Assembly: GCA_014529385.2 (NCBI GenBank)
Contig: CM043943.1
Span: forward strand, 101,721,855 to 101,785,854
Source of the DNA: Adiantum capillus-veneris
Taxonomy: Eukaryota; Streptophyta; Polypodiopsida; Polypodiales; Pteridaceae
DNA length: 64,000 nucleotides
Direction: 5' to 3'
A model generated the notes under the pieces. That model was not told the origin of the DNA. It saw only the letters and a program-made list of their open reading frames with translations, and did no database searches. This document shows positions 1 to 11,759 of the stretch, in pieces. Made by a program: the position numbers and the translations under genes. Numbering within the stretch: position 1 is the first letter of the stretch; each line of letters starts with the position of its first letter.

Positions 1-358
1 TGTCTTTGTTGTGAGGGCTCTAAAAATTTTACCAATTCTTGGTTGGATACCCAGGCAAGTTAGATGTGCAAAGCATGAGAATTGTGAAGAAAATGCCCCC
101 CCCCAGGGGCCCTATTTATAGATACCTTGGGGCTGGGCTACAAAACGGCCCGTAACCCTTAGGCCTTTCCTTGTAGCCCGTCGAGGCCCAATGGCTGTAC
201 CGGCGGGAAAATCTCATCGGACCTCCCAATCCGCTTCGAGTCACCATTTCATTTTTTGTGAATGTGAAGACTTATGAATTGATCATTTTGTTAATTAGCA
301 GTGTGATCATAAAAAAAAAGCACGTGATCACGTGAATTTGAAATCCCTGGTCCTTCAC
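1..358. other. Unassigned left edge with a minus-strand TATA-like box
   Basis: No coding region is recognised. On the minus strand a TATA-like string (CTATAAATAGGG) lies at about 107-121, next to a C run at 95-104. It could be the promoter of an LTR or of a gene to the left of the window. No terminal repeat could be paired with it, so the assignment stays open. Confidence 0.25.
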
Positions 359-1320
359 TCAAACTTTAGGACAAAACCCACACTTTACGATCCTTCCCTT
401 GGGATTTGGACTATGATAAAATACTGAAGATGCAATATCCACTAAGGATGATAACTTGGTATCCACATGGGAGGAGACAATCCACACATAAAAATAAAAG
501 GACTCCTCTACAAGTAGAGAGGATGCATCTTCAAAGTATGTCATCATAGAAGACAAGGTTGCTCTCGCCTTCATCTTCTTCTTCGTCTTCTTCCATGTGA
601 GCTGCATCAAGAAGGAGGATGTCCCTTCTTACTGCATTTGTTGCAATGTTTGTTTGTGTAGCAATCTTTTTCTACGTGTCCCGTTCTTCCACATTCATAA
701 CACTTTCTCCCAATTGATGATGTTGATGGAAAATATCTTCCCCTTGTGGAAGATGTGACAAAATCCCCTTCTGATGATGTTAATGAATCTTTTTGCTTTA
801 TTTCTTCTACGTGGATTGAGTTGATGACATCTTGGAAAGGTGGATCTGGTTCTTTTTCTTCAAGGATTGTGACTAAGTGGTCATAAGAAGATGGAAGTGT
901 ACTTAATAGTATGGCTACTTTGTTGTCTTTTGGTACTTTGACATGGATGTAAGTGAGCTGCATGAAAATGCTCTTAAGCCTATTTACTAGACTAGCAATG
1001 TCCTCCCATTCAGTCATAATGATCTTGTAAAGTTATCTTTCGAGACTAACTTTACTTCTTTTGGCCCTTTCTCCAAAATTACTTTCTAGGACATGCCAAG
1101 CTTCATGTGCATGCTTACAGTCATCTACAAAATGCACATAGTTGTCATGCAAGGAGGTGATAATGATTCCTAATGCTTGTTCGTCTTTGGCCAAATTTTG
1201 TGCACTTGCTATGAGTGTAGATGCCCTAGTATGTACTCCATTGGATTTGGCTTATTGTTCTAGGGATGTGATAATAACATAAATATTTTTTCATTAGCTA
1301 ACCCCTTAACTTTTTTTTCC
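359..1320 (-). mobile_element. Ty1/Copia gag fossil
   Basis: The best preserved part is a 136-residue reading frame at 607-1017. It resembles the C-terminal half of Copia gag (UBN2 family): a region with LLSTLPSSYDHLV, then near residue 104 a CCHC zinc knuckle (CYECGRTGHVEKDC). Upstream on the minus strand, at 1018-1320, more gag-like wording is visible (AWHVLESNFGERAKR). Gag packages the element RNA in virus-like particles. No protease, integrase or polymerase follows to the left, and no LTR pair was found. This is a broken partial copy. Family assignment is secure; the ends are approximate. Confidence 0.75.
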
Positions 1321-1500
1321 AAGTGTGAAATCCTTCCCTATTGTACTTTTAAATTTCCTTTTTCCCCATGGTGCTAATAGAGCGGTCTTAGCTTAGGAGA
1401 CTATCGTAGCTAGTGTCTACCTCTTTACACAAGCACAAGTATGCCAAAAATAAAATCTGTTTGAAGTTATTGTGCTTGGATGGATTCACTTCATTGCAAG

Positions 1501-1504
<4 letters not shown>

Positions 1505-1542
<38 letters not shown>
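1505..1542. repeat. (GA)19 microsatellite
   Basis: Uninterrupted GA dinucleotide run. Any reading frame across it (ERERER) is low complexity and not a gene. Confidence 0.95.
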
Positions 1543-1544
<2 letters not shown>

Positions 1545-3250
1545 ATTTTGTGAAGCTCCTCTTCATTGGAGTAAAGCTCCCCTTCACAAGGAGGTAGTGC
1601 CCTTTGTTTTGATTGGTGGTGTTTTGAAAAATGCCCTCCCCTTGGTTTTCGTGAGAGTTATGCACAAGAAATTATCCTTGAAGCCTTGTGCTTGTATAAT
1701 TTTTCTTGTGGTAGAGAGCCCTTGGTGAGATCTTTGAAGTTTCAAATCTTGGCAGGGTTGCCTTCGATCCTTTTGTTGAAGCTTTACTATGGGACTGCAT
1801 GCTTCTTACTAGAGGCTCCGGGGATTGTGCCCTTGTCGGAAGCCTTGGGCCTAAGGGGAGCAGTACGAAAGGAAGGCCAAAAGTATAGGGCACTCTCTTT
1901 GGGAGTCTGAGTGCTTTAGAGGTGTGGGAAGGGGGCTCCCATAGGAGCGGACCCAAAAAGTTCTTTGAAAAACACTCTAGCACACGTGGGACTACAACTC
2001 TGTGAAGGGGGGCCTGTTAAGGGCGGACCCAAAATGACATTAATTTTAATTTTACTGTAAGGGCTTGGCAACAACTATCAATTGAACGAGGCAGGCGTCA
2101 CTTATAGCCAATCGAGCGTGCGGCCTTTTGCAGCAGATGCGTAGGGGATTGCCGGTCAGAGGGCGATGACTGCGGTCGGTCCGTTGATGGACCCGCCTAG
2201 ATATATCAAATTCGGTTGAGAAAAGAGTTCTGTGACAATGAAGCCATCACTTGCTATAGAAGAAAAGTGGTAGATCATTTGAAGTAAACAAGATGATAGA
2301 AAACCTAAAAAATTTAGCAGAGTCTCCCTTACAAAATTGAATTTTGAATCCAATATAAATGTGTACAATGTCTAAAATGCTGATAAAAGTATCTTGACTA
2401 GCACGATAGAATATTAAAAAACTATCACTATCAATGTCCCAACTCTAGAAGATTGTCTTTGATGAACCAGACACTGTTACGCTGCATAAAAAAGAAAATA
2501 ATGCTAGCAATGGTCGATCAATAGATGCACACCAATACTATAATAACCACATAAACATACATCCTATTTCAATGCCAAAACTATGGGGATTCCGAGGGCA
2601 CACTCTTGTATCACCAAAAAGATCTCTACATTGGAAAATACCCTAGCTTAATAAAACCTTACCACAATCCTCAACAATAGGCTTTGCATGGTAGTTTGTG
2701 TCGATACATAAACTGCATAAGATCTTACATCAACCATAAATTCCCTTTTTTGTAACTGCTGTGGAGGTTTGTCTAATATAATAGACCCACAAGGTCTTAC
2801 ATCAAATGTGCATATATGATAGCCATTATAGAAAGAGGTAGAACCTACAAAAGTAGACCACCTTGCTATCTGAAGTAGATAACTCCCAAACCGTGTAAAA
2901 TTTGTTGAAACTTTCTTCTGCAAAGTTATAGAGCACAAAAAAATGACCAAGCAACGTGGAGATTGGCATGAAATACTAATTTTAACCAGGAGATATTTGA
3001 CTTGCAAAAATATGTAGCTTGTCCCATGACGTGCAAGTAGTCTGAGCAACGTAGCTAAAAATCACTAAGGATTCTGAGAAACCTTTCTTCTGTGAAGTTG
3101 TATAGCTCAATAAACAGGTCACAACCCTCATGATTTGGTTTGAATGTCCACCTTTTGACCAAAAAAATAGATCTACAAAAATGTGTTGAAGTTTTTGCTA
3201 TGTTTTTGTTTTCTACCTTGCCAAGCTCCAACGATGCTCTACAATCCTCA
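1543..3250. other. Unassigned DNA
   Basis: No gene or element is recognised. Open frames here (up to 133 codons on the minus strand, 2648-3049) lack any family resemblance. A short phrase GCGGACCCAAAA occurs twice, at 1947-1958 and 2023-2034, which may mark a degenerate direct repeat. The stretch left of 3251 may be the interior of a decayed minus-strand LTR element whose primer site is listed next. Confidence 0.4.
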
Positions 3251-3263
3251 AGCTCAGATACCA
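3251..3263 (-). promoter_or_regulatory. Copia-type primer binding site (degenerate)
   Basis: On the minus strand this reads TGGTATCTGAGCT, one base from the canonical complement of the plant initiator tRNA-Met 3' end (TGGTATCAGAGC). It implies an LTR to the right (from about 3265) and an element interior to the left. A second LTR copy was not found. Confidence 0.4.
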
Positions 3264-3870
3264 ATTGAAGTGCATGAATGTGACTGTGAATGTGTGTCTA
3301 CAATAATGAAGAAGAGACAAAGTTATAACTCATATTACACGGGTGATTAGGATTATGCAATTAGATAAAAACTCACACTTTACACTTCCCCGAACAGGTG
3401 GCAAATGGGTGGATTGAGCACTATGGGAAGGTTGAGCACTAAATGCTTCCCACACACACACTAAGTTTGAGCAGAGGTCTTTGAGCTTGCACAAACAGAT
3501 ATTAGCAATGCAAAAATTGCAAGATTGATTCTTCAATTAATATCTCATATAGTGATCAAATAGAGCACTTAAGGGTGCATCGCAAAGCTCTTGATGGTGC
3601 CTTCTTCCACACATAAACAATGTTACAAGATGAGGCTTCAGATGATGTTGATTACAATCACAAAGTATGCTTCCACTCACTAAATGCAAGTGGATAGTTT
3701 CACAAAACAAACAATAATTCTCCCTAATCATGCTTGACCTATCTATGAAAGGTAGTCGCTCAATGGACTTTCACCATGAACTTGCCTACACATAGTATAA
3801 TCATGAATCCATTAGAGAGTAGAGAAACCTAATGGAGATACTAATCGCACTAATCCCTAGCTAGCATACC

Positions 3871-3885
3871 ATGGATTTGATACCA
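3871..3885 (-). promoter_or_regulatory. Second Copia-type primer binding site and LTR edge
   Basis: On the minus strand the string reads TGGTATCAAATCCAT and is preceded by CCCATCA plus two bases. That is the usual layout of an LTR ending in CA, a 2-nt spacer, then a primer site. An LTR would run rightwards from 3888. Its far end and its partner LTR were not found. Confidence 0.45.
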
Positions 3886-3887
3886 CT

Positions 3888-5593
3888 TGATGGGAATGGG
3901 ATCTTGCTAGCAAGGGTGGATGAAAGAGAAACATAGTGCAAGTTTTTGAGTGTGTGTGTGGGTATAAGCAAGATTATCACTCAAGTGAATTAGGTTCCAA
4001 GATAGAATTAGCTTAGACTCATAAACACAATCTTGAGTATTGACTTAGCTTAGCACAAGCTCACCAGAGACAAGCATGTAGTGCAAACTTGAACTGTATG
4101 TTTATTCATGAAAGTGAGCTTTAAGTAGCTTTAAGTAGCACTAGAATGGTAACATGACACTTTTATGTCCTTGGAAAATTTTGTGTCTTGTTAAGTGACC
4201 ATTTTTCTTGAATTATTTGAAGAGTATGAAAATGAATTTCTAGGTGCTATATATCCACAATGTTGCCTTATGAGCTGAAAAAAACTTAGCATTTTTTTTG
4301 GAGTATCGATCTCACCATTAACCTTACTCTTGCACAACATTTTTGAACCTAAACTGTGTGAAAAAACGGGTCCTATTTTTGGCTTTTTTTTCAATTTTTG
4401 GCAACTATACCACTCTAAACTTCATATTTGTGAGGTTTAGATGGCTAGAGGTTAGGCCTTCATATTTCTCAACATGTTTTGATTCTTGTAGAGAGAGCTA
4501 AGTGTTAAAATTGAAAGTTATGACCAATTTACAAGAATTGCATAATCCTGTTTATTGGCCAAAATAAACACTTTTATGATTTTTTTGGTGGATTTCTTGA
4601 TATCCAAATTCAATTTTGATTGTGTAAGTGTAATGTATAACATTAAGCTAATCTTCCTTGATTTTTGGGGGACCTAATATGCTATATACATAGTATATGA
4701 TCAAGGTTGAGTTTTTTGATTGCTGAAGAATACGATACATTTTAGAGTAGCAAGTATAACTTTCTTAATATTGCTAGTTTCTTAGGCCAATTGTGTGTAT
4801 TTTGTAGGTAGTAACCATATCTAATCATAGACTACAAACTTGGCTAGATATTGATTAGTTTCTATGGGTTTCTAGAGGTCATAATGCTAAACCCAGTTTT
4901 TTCATGTTTGCTGTATTTAGCACTTTATCATTGCCCCCAAGGTTTCAATTGTAAGAGATCCATTATCCTTTTGAGATGCTCCATGGCTCTTTTTGAATCC
5001 AAAGGCCCAAAGGGAACTAAGAAAACATGTATATAGTATCTGTATTGAGCGTGACTAAGAAACTTTGATGATATCCGTAGAATGGCAAAAATGCAACTTT
5101 TTTGTACCTATTTTTTTTGCCCAAAAAAACATTAGTGAGGTAAAAGAAACCATATGTTTTGGTCACCAACCCATTGAAGTTAACGGGGCATTTTATCTCA
5201 TTTCCTACAAAAATCCCCACTCTTATTTATATGCAATCAACCGTAAGAAACTGCTGTTTTGGGAAAAATGCACTGGTCCATCAACTTTGGAGGCTTGTAG
5301 TGACCAAGGGATGAGAAAAATTACAAGTTTCTCATTTTTTCCATATGTAGTAGTTATTGAACTATAAGCTCATGAAAGGATTTTTCAAAATGAGCGGATC
5401 TACTATGGTTTTGGAATTTTTTCCCAAAACCCTGAAAGGACACTTTTATGTCCTGTTAGGTTACCATTTTAGTGTTAATTAGACTTTATGTCAAAACCCA
5501 CAATTTACACTTTCCTCATTTCATCTCTGGATATGTCCTCTCTCATTTCATGTCTCTTCCTCTCACATTCCTTTGAAACCAGCATTCCCCAAG

Positions 5594-5598
<5 letters not shown>
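3888..5598. other. Unassigned DNA, possibly a decayed LTR at its left
   Basis: The left part may be an LTR (see the primer site at 3871-3885). The rest shows no gene, repeat pair or RNA gene I can support. The phrase about tCAAAACCCACA(A/C)TTTAC recurs at about 374 and 5491, hinting at diverged copies of one dispersed repeat. Short open frames of 61-100 codons have no recognisable content. Confidence 0.35.
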
Positions 5599-5688
<90 letters not shown>

Positions 5689-5709
5689 CCCCCCCCCCCC
5701 CCCCCCCCC
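5599..5709. repeat. Compound microsatellite (TC)n followed by poly(C)
   Basis: About 43 TC units run directly into about 24 C. On the other strand this is G24 followed by (GA)n, a pure polypurine tract. The matching 'proteins' (SLSLSL..., GGGG...ERER) are artefacts. Confidence 0.95.
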
Positions 5710-6000
5710 ATGAATGTGAGAATTTAACAAAATTAAGATACCCTTTTTCTCTCTTATGTCATTCCAAATTCCACTCTCTCTCTTCCTCTATCTATCAATG
5801 ATGGTACGATATTAAAAAAACTAAGATGCTCTCTTGTATGTCATTGATAGATCCTTCTCTCTCTCTCTTCCATCCTTACATGTTATGTACCACGAACATT
5901 GCTCATGCAAGCCGTTGTCCTCTCCCTCTCCTGCTCTTTGTCTCTCCCTCCCTTTTTTTCTCTTTAATTCCACTTGACATCAGATTTGGTTATGAAAGCT

Positions 6001-6004
<4 letters not shown>

Positions 6005-6064
<60 letters not shown>

Positions 6065-6088
6065 CCCCCCCCCCCCCCCCCCCCCCCC
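6005..6088. repeat. Second compound (TC)n poly(C) microsatellite
   Basis: About 29 TC units followed by about 27 C, with the same order and orientation as the tract 300 bases to the left. The surrounding DNA (5709-6005) is itself rich in short CT runs. Confidence 0.95.
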
Positions 6089-6380
6089 GACATTTCTCAT
6101 TTATCTTTATGGATGCTACCTCCCTCCCTCTATTTCTCTCCTCCTCGATAATGCTATTTAGTTAACAAAATGCAAACCACTACCTTTGTTTCTCCTAAAC
6201 CAAGAAGAAGAAATTGTACGACTTTTTTAGCATGAAACTATCTATTCCTAAAAAAATGTATCGTGAAAATTGAAGACCATGAACCAATGGCTATCATAAA
6301 TGTTTCATGCTATAATTTTATGTGATTGGCTCATTATTACAACATCAAGGATCATAGTTAATAAAATATATAGAATGGTA

Positions 6381-6383
<3 letters not shown>

Positions 6384-6428
<45 letters not shown>

Positions 6429-6437
6429 TCTCTCTCT
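6384..6437. repeat. Interrupted (CT)n microsatellite
   Basis: A CT run with one interruption (CTCC) near its right end and no poly(C) tail. Confidence 0.95.
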
Positions 6438-6937
6438 TTTATTGAATCTTCTGCAACTACCTGAATTTTGTTGCAAACTCTCACAATCAGAGGCTTGAAG
6501 CTTTCCTAGCCACATTGCATACTTCCTGACACCATTTTGGTGAACCTGATGCGAAGAAAGCTAGGGTTAGTGTTCAAAGTCTCTTTAAAAGTTCTCAATA
6601 CAAATATTAAAGCTATGAAGAAAGAAGAGCAATAGGGTATGTTTTTTTGACCAAGGTACATTGCAAATGTTTCAAGCATGTGCTATGTTTATTTAACAAC
6701 AACAAGCTGCAAAAGGAGGGGAGATGTCAATAACCAAATCCCTTTGGCCTATTGTGAATAAAATGGATAGATTTGAAGGAAAAAATATCACAAAGTATCT
6801 TTGTGGTTATGTACAAGTGCAAAAGACAAAGATGATCGAAAGTTTTGAGCTTGTTTTGGTTCTTGAGATTAGTGGTGTGTGTGTGTCTACATGATAGGTA
6901 GGTGAGGGAATATACCTTCTTTTGTCTTCGTTTACCA
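6438..6937. other. Unassigned DNA
   Basis: Nothing recognised apart from a short GT run near 6878-6887. The 73-codon minus-strand open frame (6727-6948) has no family resemblance and overlaps the inverted repeat to its right. Confidence 0.4.
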
Positions 6938-6980
6938 GAGAGCACCAAAACTCAGTACATATTTGAGTTTTGGTGCTCTC
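6938..6980. repeat. Perfect 17-bp inverted repeat
   Basis: The arms GAGAGCACCAAAACTCA (6938-6954) and its exact complement (6964-6980) flank a 9-nt loop. Beyond one mismatch, four more base pairs extend the stem outward to about 6933-6985. It could be a foldback-element relic or a precursor-like hairpin. It lies just right of the Gypsy remains at 7100-8290 only in map order, with no shown link. Confidence 0.8.
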
Positions 6981-7059
6981 GGGTATTTTTACCTATAGAG
7001 TCATCATCTCTATACTAAATGCTATGAGCGTTGCTATATAATGATTCTTATAGAGTCAC

Positions 7060-8290
7060 TGTGAATTTTGAGCATTACACAATGAGCATCGCTAAGCTTA
7101 AGCACCTATTATAGTGTACAAATAGTTTTAACTTTTTGAGGTGAAGAGCATTGTGAAAGAGATAATTTTGTGCCAATCATGTAGAGATGAAATCGTGATT
7201 ACTACCATCATCTAAAGTAAATATGATATCTTCACCTTTAATTATTCCTTTCACTTTGAGAAGAGTGTGTGGAAATAAAGGAATACTTGGATAAGGATCA
7301 TCATTGGCATCATGCTCAAGATCATAGCCCTCACCATAATTGACCTTAGATTCATTGTCTCGTCTGGATTAACATCTTCCATGAGATTGATTTTTGCACC
7401 ATTTGGGTGATATATTGTTGTTTAATGGTCTTTGGTTGTGGTTGTGTGTGACTCCATTAGATTGGCCATTGGGATGACCTTGCCCTTAGTAGGGTTGTTT
7501 GGGCACTTATTTGCATAATGCCCAAAACTGAAAGGATTTGTGACATTTCACCCTTTTATCATTGTTGGAAGATTGACTAGGGCATTGATTGTTGGAAGGT
7601 TTTTAATTTCCCCTTTGCTACATGGAGTTGTTGTTGCTACCATGAGGTTGAGAAAAGGTAGCAGAGTTGTCAAATTCTTCATCTCTTGAACAAGGTATGA
7701 CTCTGTTTTTTGTTCCTGTCAAATTTAGGAGAGGAAGGATTTTCTTGTTATGGTCGGTGTTAGTGTACTAATCAACTTGAAGCTGATGTTTGTATTTATT
7801 TTCTCCACATAGAGTGCCAAATTGATGGTATTTGACAGTAAATCGGGCTGAAACATATCCATTTCAATACCAATTTATAGTGCTAACGTAGATATATACC
7901 TACACTTTAATTTCTTGCAGCTAACATGTTTGATAGCTTGAAGCTGAATATAATAATTTTAAAAACGGTTAGTGTAAACTTGTACAGCTTCATTTCTATC
8001 TTGGAAAATTAAATCCCATGGGCATCATGCTTTAGCTTTGTATTGTGTGCGTAAGAAAGGGGTAAAAACAACTTCTTGAATCATGGCAGGTGCAAGGCCT
8101 TCTACCATGTTATTTGGTGGCATTCCACCATAGTGCATCCCTACCGGTAAGGTGATTTGATACATACTTAACCATGTTACACTCGGGGAATTCTTCATCA
8201 TAGAAGTAGTCATCCAGTTGACTGATGCATGCCAATCCTCTTGGGGAGTCCACTATGTAAAATTTTCATATAGCACATGCCAACAAGAGG
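7060..8290 (-). mobile_element. Ty3/Gypsy gag-protease fossil
   Basis: Read on the minus strand from right to left, the region shows gag-like wording (around 7950-8213, including the 62-codon frame 8025-8213), then a degenerate zinc knuckle near 7500-7560 (CPNNPTKGK follows it), then an aspartic-protease-like segment near 7180-7220 (FTLDDGSNHDFIS). That order is the Gypsy gag-protease order. No LTR, reverse transcriptase or integrase was found beside it. The copy is partial and broken in several places. Confidence 0.6.
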
Positions 8291-8689
8291 TATTTAAATA
8301 ATACCTTACTTGCATATTTTTAAGTATTATATATACCCCGTATGTATGCATTTTTGTAAGAAAAAAATCCCTTATGTATGCAATTTTTCACTATCTCAAT
8401 TAAAAAGTCTTCTATGTAAGAACATTTTTCTATAAATGTACCTAATTATAAATTCCTTTTTTTGTTCACACATGCTATTTTACATATTTCCTAATGGACA
8501 CCCTGGGCCACTACTGTGCTAGCATCTTTAGTACCATCAAAATATTTAAATGTGAAAGATTTTTTGCTAATTTTATTTTTCTTTAGAATAGGTTCAAGTT
8601 CCATGCGGGAAATGTGCAACAACTTATTTACTAATTCCTACATTCACGTGTGTTCATATGCAAGTGATTGATGCAAGTTTGCGAGCTGT
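8291..8689. other. AT-rich unassigned DNA
   Basis: No gene recognised. A phrase like TATGTATGCA(A/T)TTTT occurs twice (near 8341 and 8373), suggesting a small local duplication. Confidence 0.4.
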
Positions 8690-9193
8690 TCAACAACAAT
8701 GGGTGACTGCGAAAGATGGGCCATTGGCGTGCTTTACTCTTTTTTTTCCAAATAAAAGATGGCTATATAGAAATATATATGCTCCATATGTAGAATTAAT
8801 GAGAAAATAAGAAAAATAAGAAAATAATTTGTACGTACCTCGACGATCGATGATGATGTCCAGTCCGAATATGGAGCACCAGAACAAGGTGGAAAGCGAC
8901 AATTGGTTGGACAGGTCGGATGCAAGTAGATTGAATGTTTGGCATCCAAACCCCTGTGTCTCAATGGTAGTGGCAATCAATTTCAATGTGATTGAGCACA
9001 AGACCGGTGACTGAGACTCTTGATTCAACGGTAGGTTAAATTGAAAATTGAAAGTATCTATGAAAGGATCTCTAAAAATAAAACATGCACCATAAATATA
9101 ATTGGTTACTGACTTGATATCACCAAGCGGGCAATGGGTACAATAAATAGCCAAAGATTGTAAAGGTTGGATTAAGCTTGGTGGTTTATCCAA
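8690..9193 (-). CDS. Unrecognised open frame, possible exon
   Basis: A 167-codon open frame, the longest outside known elements in the left 10 kb. I do not recognise it. Its middle (CSITLKLIATTIETQGFGCQ, then SLSTLFWCSIFGLDIIIDRR) is rich in hydrophobic residues. A good splice donor (AG|GTACGT, exon edge at 8839) follows the IIDRR codons, so a real exon, if any, would be 8839-9193 or part of it, with the C-terminal 49 codons being intron. No start context, promoter or partner exon was identified. It may equally be an open stretch in a decayed repeat. Confidence 0.25.
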   Translation of the reverse strand: MDKPPSLIQPLQSLAIYCTHCPLGDIKSVTNYIYGACFIFRDPFIDTFNFQFNLPLNQESQSPVLCSITLKLIATTIETQGFGCQTFNLLASDLSNQLSLSTLFWCSIFGLDIIIDRRGTYKLFSYFSYFLINSTYGAYIFLYSHLLFGKKRVKHANGPSFAVTHCC

Positions 9194-10088
9194 ACAAGTA
9201 CTTTAATTGGTATGGCCGTTCCAAGGATCAAATGTGGAATGAATTGGCTCCTATGTTGGAAATTGTTTTTTTGTTGTTGGGTGCTCAGTGGTGGATAGCC
9301 AATGGAGAGTAAATTTACTTAATGCCATACCTTTTAAAGCTAAAATTAGCGTGAATTTTGTGGTGGAGGCCATCAACAGCAAGCAACATAGTGCACAAGG
9401 GAGCTTGTTTTGATGGCGACCAGCAGAAGAACTTTCAGCTCGTGATCTTGAACAAAAATTTATTGGCAAGACTGAGGTGATATGGTTGATAGCGATAACA
9501 CTTCATCTGGTTAATAGACTGAGGTGATCTAGTTGATAGCGATAACACTTCATTCTATTGAGGTCGACCGCAACCCTTTTGTGTGTATAGGGTATTTGGG
9601 TCACGCGGATTTCACCCAAAAGTCGTGGTCGACCATTAATAAAATTGGCCATCCTCACATAGCCCTTGACAAGAGGTTGGAAAACCCCTTTGAAAGTTCT
9701 GTACAAAATATATTTCAATGGCCGTTATTCTTGCCAATACGCTTCTTTGAACTCATTTTCTTCTTCTTATCTATGATGGATTTACTCTTCCAAATCTCCT
9801 TCAAGACATTTCAATGCCAAATTTCTTAATTATTGCCTCTCTAATATCTTCGAAATATCTTGTTTCTATGACTATAGACCTCCCACCTTCGCAAGTCACA
9901 ACTTTTAGCAATTTCTTTGAATCAAGTGCTACACATACTCGCTTTCAATTGCTAATAAGAGGAAATTGTTTAATAAACTACCGATTAATTAATTCTTTGA
10001 TTAAGCTTTGATGTGAAAATTTGATGCTATAGATTTGAGAATTCCTCTTCAAAATTGAAAATCAAGTGCCGGTTAACTCGAACCAAAG
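9194..10088. other. Unassigned DNA with short open frames
   Basis: A 71-codon minus-strand frame (9503-9718; FKGVFQPLVKGYVRMANF) reads like coding sequence but matches no family I know. It may belong to the interior of the element whose primer site lies at 10089-10101. The rest shows only the small tandem duplication listed separately. Confidence 0.3.
9470..9563. repeat. Tandem duplication, period 47
   Basis: Two copies of a 47-bp unit starting GACTGAGGTGAT at 9470 and 9517, differing by a few bases in the aligned part. Confidence 0.8.
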
Positions 10089-10101
10089 GCTCTGATACCA
10101 T
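10089..10101 (-). promoter_or_regulatory. Initiator tRNA-Met primer binding site
   Basis: On the minus strand this is TGGTATCAGAGCC, an exact match to the plant Copia primer site. It implies an LTR beginning just to the right (about 10106) and an interior to the left, perhaps including the unassigned frames at 8.7-9.7 kb. No second LTR was found. Confidence 0.5.
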
Positions 10102-10301
10102 TTTTGGGAGTAGAGGAGAGAACTGTTGCTTCACAATTCCAATTTTCTTGCACACTTACATGTCAACCTCTCACCATCTCTCCCAAATACCAAGTACACA
10201 TACCTAGACTATGACACCATAGACACATACACACACGCACACAAGCATAGACTTGGAAGGATGATTATGGTTTTTATTATGGTATTTTTGACATTTTTTT
10301 A

Positions 10302-11040
10302 GTGCTAGGCTCAAAGTTGGTGTTTGTGCTTAAGCTAGCTGAGTGTCAAATTGTGAAGAAACAAAGATTAGAAAGGATAAGTATTACTCTCATGAACGAG
10401 GCATTATTTCATGCAAAATGTACAGCTATGCACGAGGATTGTGCACCATCTTTTAGTGTGCAATGGGAGAAAGAAATTTGGTGGCCTGGTGCTATTGATG
10501 CTCCCAAGGAGATCCATGGAGTGCTTGCTTGGATTTTTGAACGTATTCCATGGATAACAGATGTCATTACGGCACAACTAGCTGGGGAGAAAATCCAATT
10601 AGATGGCACAGGGGAATTTGAAGTTGATTGCACTTAGGTGGAGATTGGAAAACAATCAAGTGCATTCTAGGGTGGAAACAAGGGGCAGGAGCTCTCTATC
10701 CTTGTCCATTTTTCATTAAGGTCTATAAGGGGAATGCACGCAAGATCACAATGGTCAATGAAACAAATGAAGACGACAATTCACACATTACACGTGTATG
10801 GGAGCATTTGATTCTATGATTTCCTATGTTGGAGGAGCCCAGTCATGCCGCAAAAGGCAGTGAATGGAACACTATAATTAGCTTCCCTCTCAAAAATGTA
10901 CATTTTTGCACACTTCATGCTTTTATGCGCATCTTTGATCGTTTATTAAAGCTTCATATTTATTCTGACTTTACAATGAAGCGTGCAGAGAGGTCGTTTG
11001 TGATGTTGTCTCAAAAGTGGAAGGGCTTTTAAATTCAATA
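10302..11040 (+). pseudogene. Unrecognised degenerate coding stretch
   Basis: Successive plus-strand open frames (10302-10637, 10628-10819, 10826-11032) in different phases read like coding DNA. Visible pieces are VQWEKEIWWPGAIDAPKEIH, GDWKTIKCILGWKQ, and FCTLHAFMRIFDRLLKLHIY followed by a basic stretch. I do not know the family. The phase changes could be introns or decay. The ORF at 11017-11280 (PVSMSGLKAEHFLKRVW) may be a further part. The set could be a decayed host gene or the protein of an unclassified repeat. It precedes the histone-like gene on the same strand, with no evidence that they are linked. Confidence 0.35.
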
Positions 11041-11288
11041 GATTGTCGTGGGACCAACACCTCCATTGTTGCACAGAATAACAATGCAAGTGTCAGGGAA
11101 GTGGCCCAACCAGTGTCCATGAGTGGACTGAAGGCAGAGCATTTTTTGAAGAGGGTTTGGTCCAAGGAAAGGGGTGCTACTGCTAGAACATCAGCATCTG
11201 AAGGTGGTTCGGAGTTGTGGAAGGATCTATGCAAGTATACAATGGACAATGATAGCAATGCAAGTGCAAGTGCTGGGTGAAAGCGTGG

Positions 11289-11520
11289 TTTGGTGGTACA
11301 AAAAAGACCTATTTTCCTTCTACCAATGAAAAAGTGGGGACTGGTAAAATTTTTGTAGTTTAGGTCAAACCTTTTTGGACCTTGTGTTTTAGATTCTCCT
11401 TTTGAAGATTTATCCACTAATATATAGGATGATAGGTATTTTTTCATGTGACATGTAGACATTGTAGCTCAAACATCTGTCAAAGATGCTGTCAAGGACA
11501 GTCCTTTTTGTACCACCAAA
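11289..11520. repeat. MITE-like element with 20-bp terminal inverted repeats
   Basis: TTTGGTGGTACAAAAAAGAC at 11289-11308 is matched by its complement at 11501-11520 with 19 of 20 positions paired. The 232-bp size and non-coding interior suit a miniature inverted-repeat element. No clean target-site duplication is seen at these ends, and weaker complementarity extends a further 9 bp outward. Confidence 0.45.
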
Positions 11521-11759
11521 GTGTGCTTTTAGCCTGCTATGCTTAGTCGACAACATGTTTGAGTGGTATTTGACAAGATGATGAAGATACTACAACTTGC
11601 AAGCACAACCAGTGAGCAATGACAGGAATTCCAGAAATTCGTTGGTGGAGTTCACAAAGGCAGTTGTCATTGCATGGGGTGAGTCAAACATTACACGCTA
11701 TATGGTGAGTGCTTGCTATTTTGACTTGGTCTGTACTATGATTTAGTTTTGCTCATCGA

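Noticed and set aside
5488-5727. Open frames across the CT/poly(C) tracts (also 5826-6165, 1480-1728)
   Set aside because: They consist mostly of SLSLSL, ERERER, P or G runs produced by the microsatellites.
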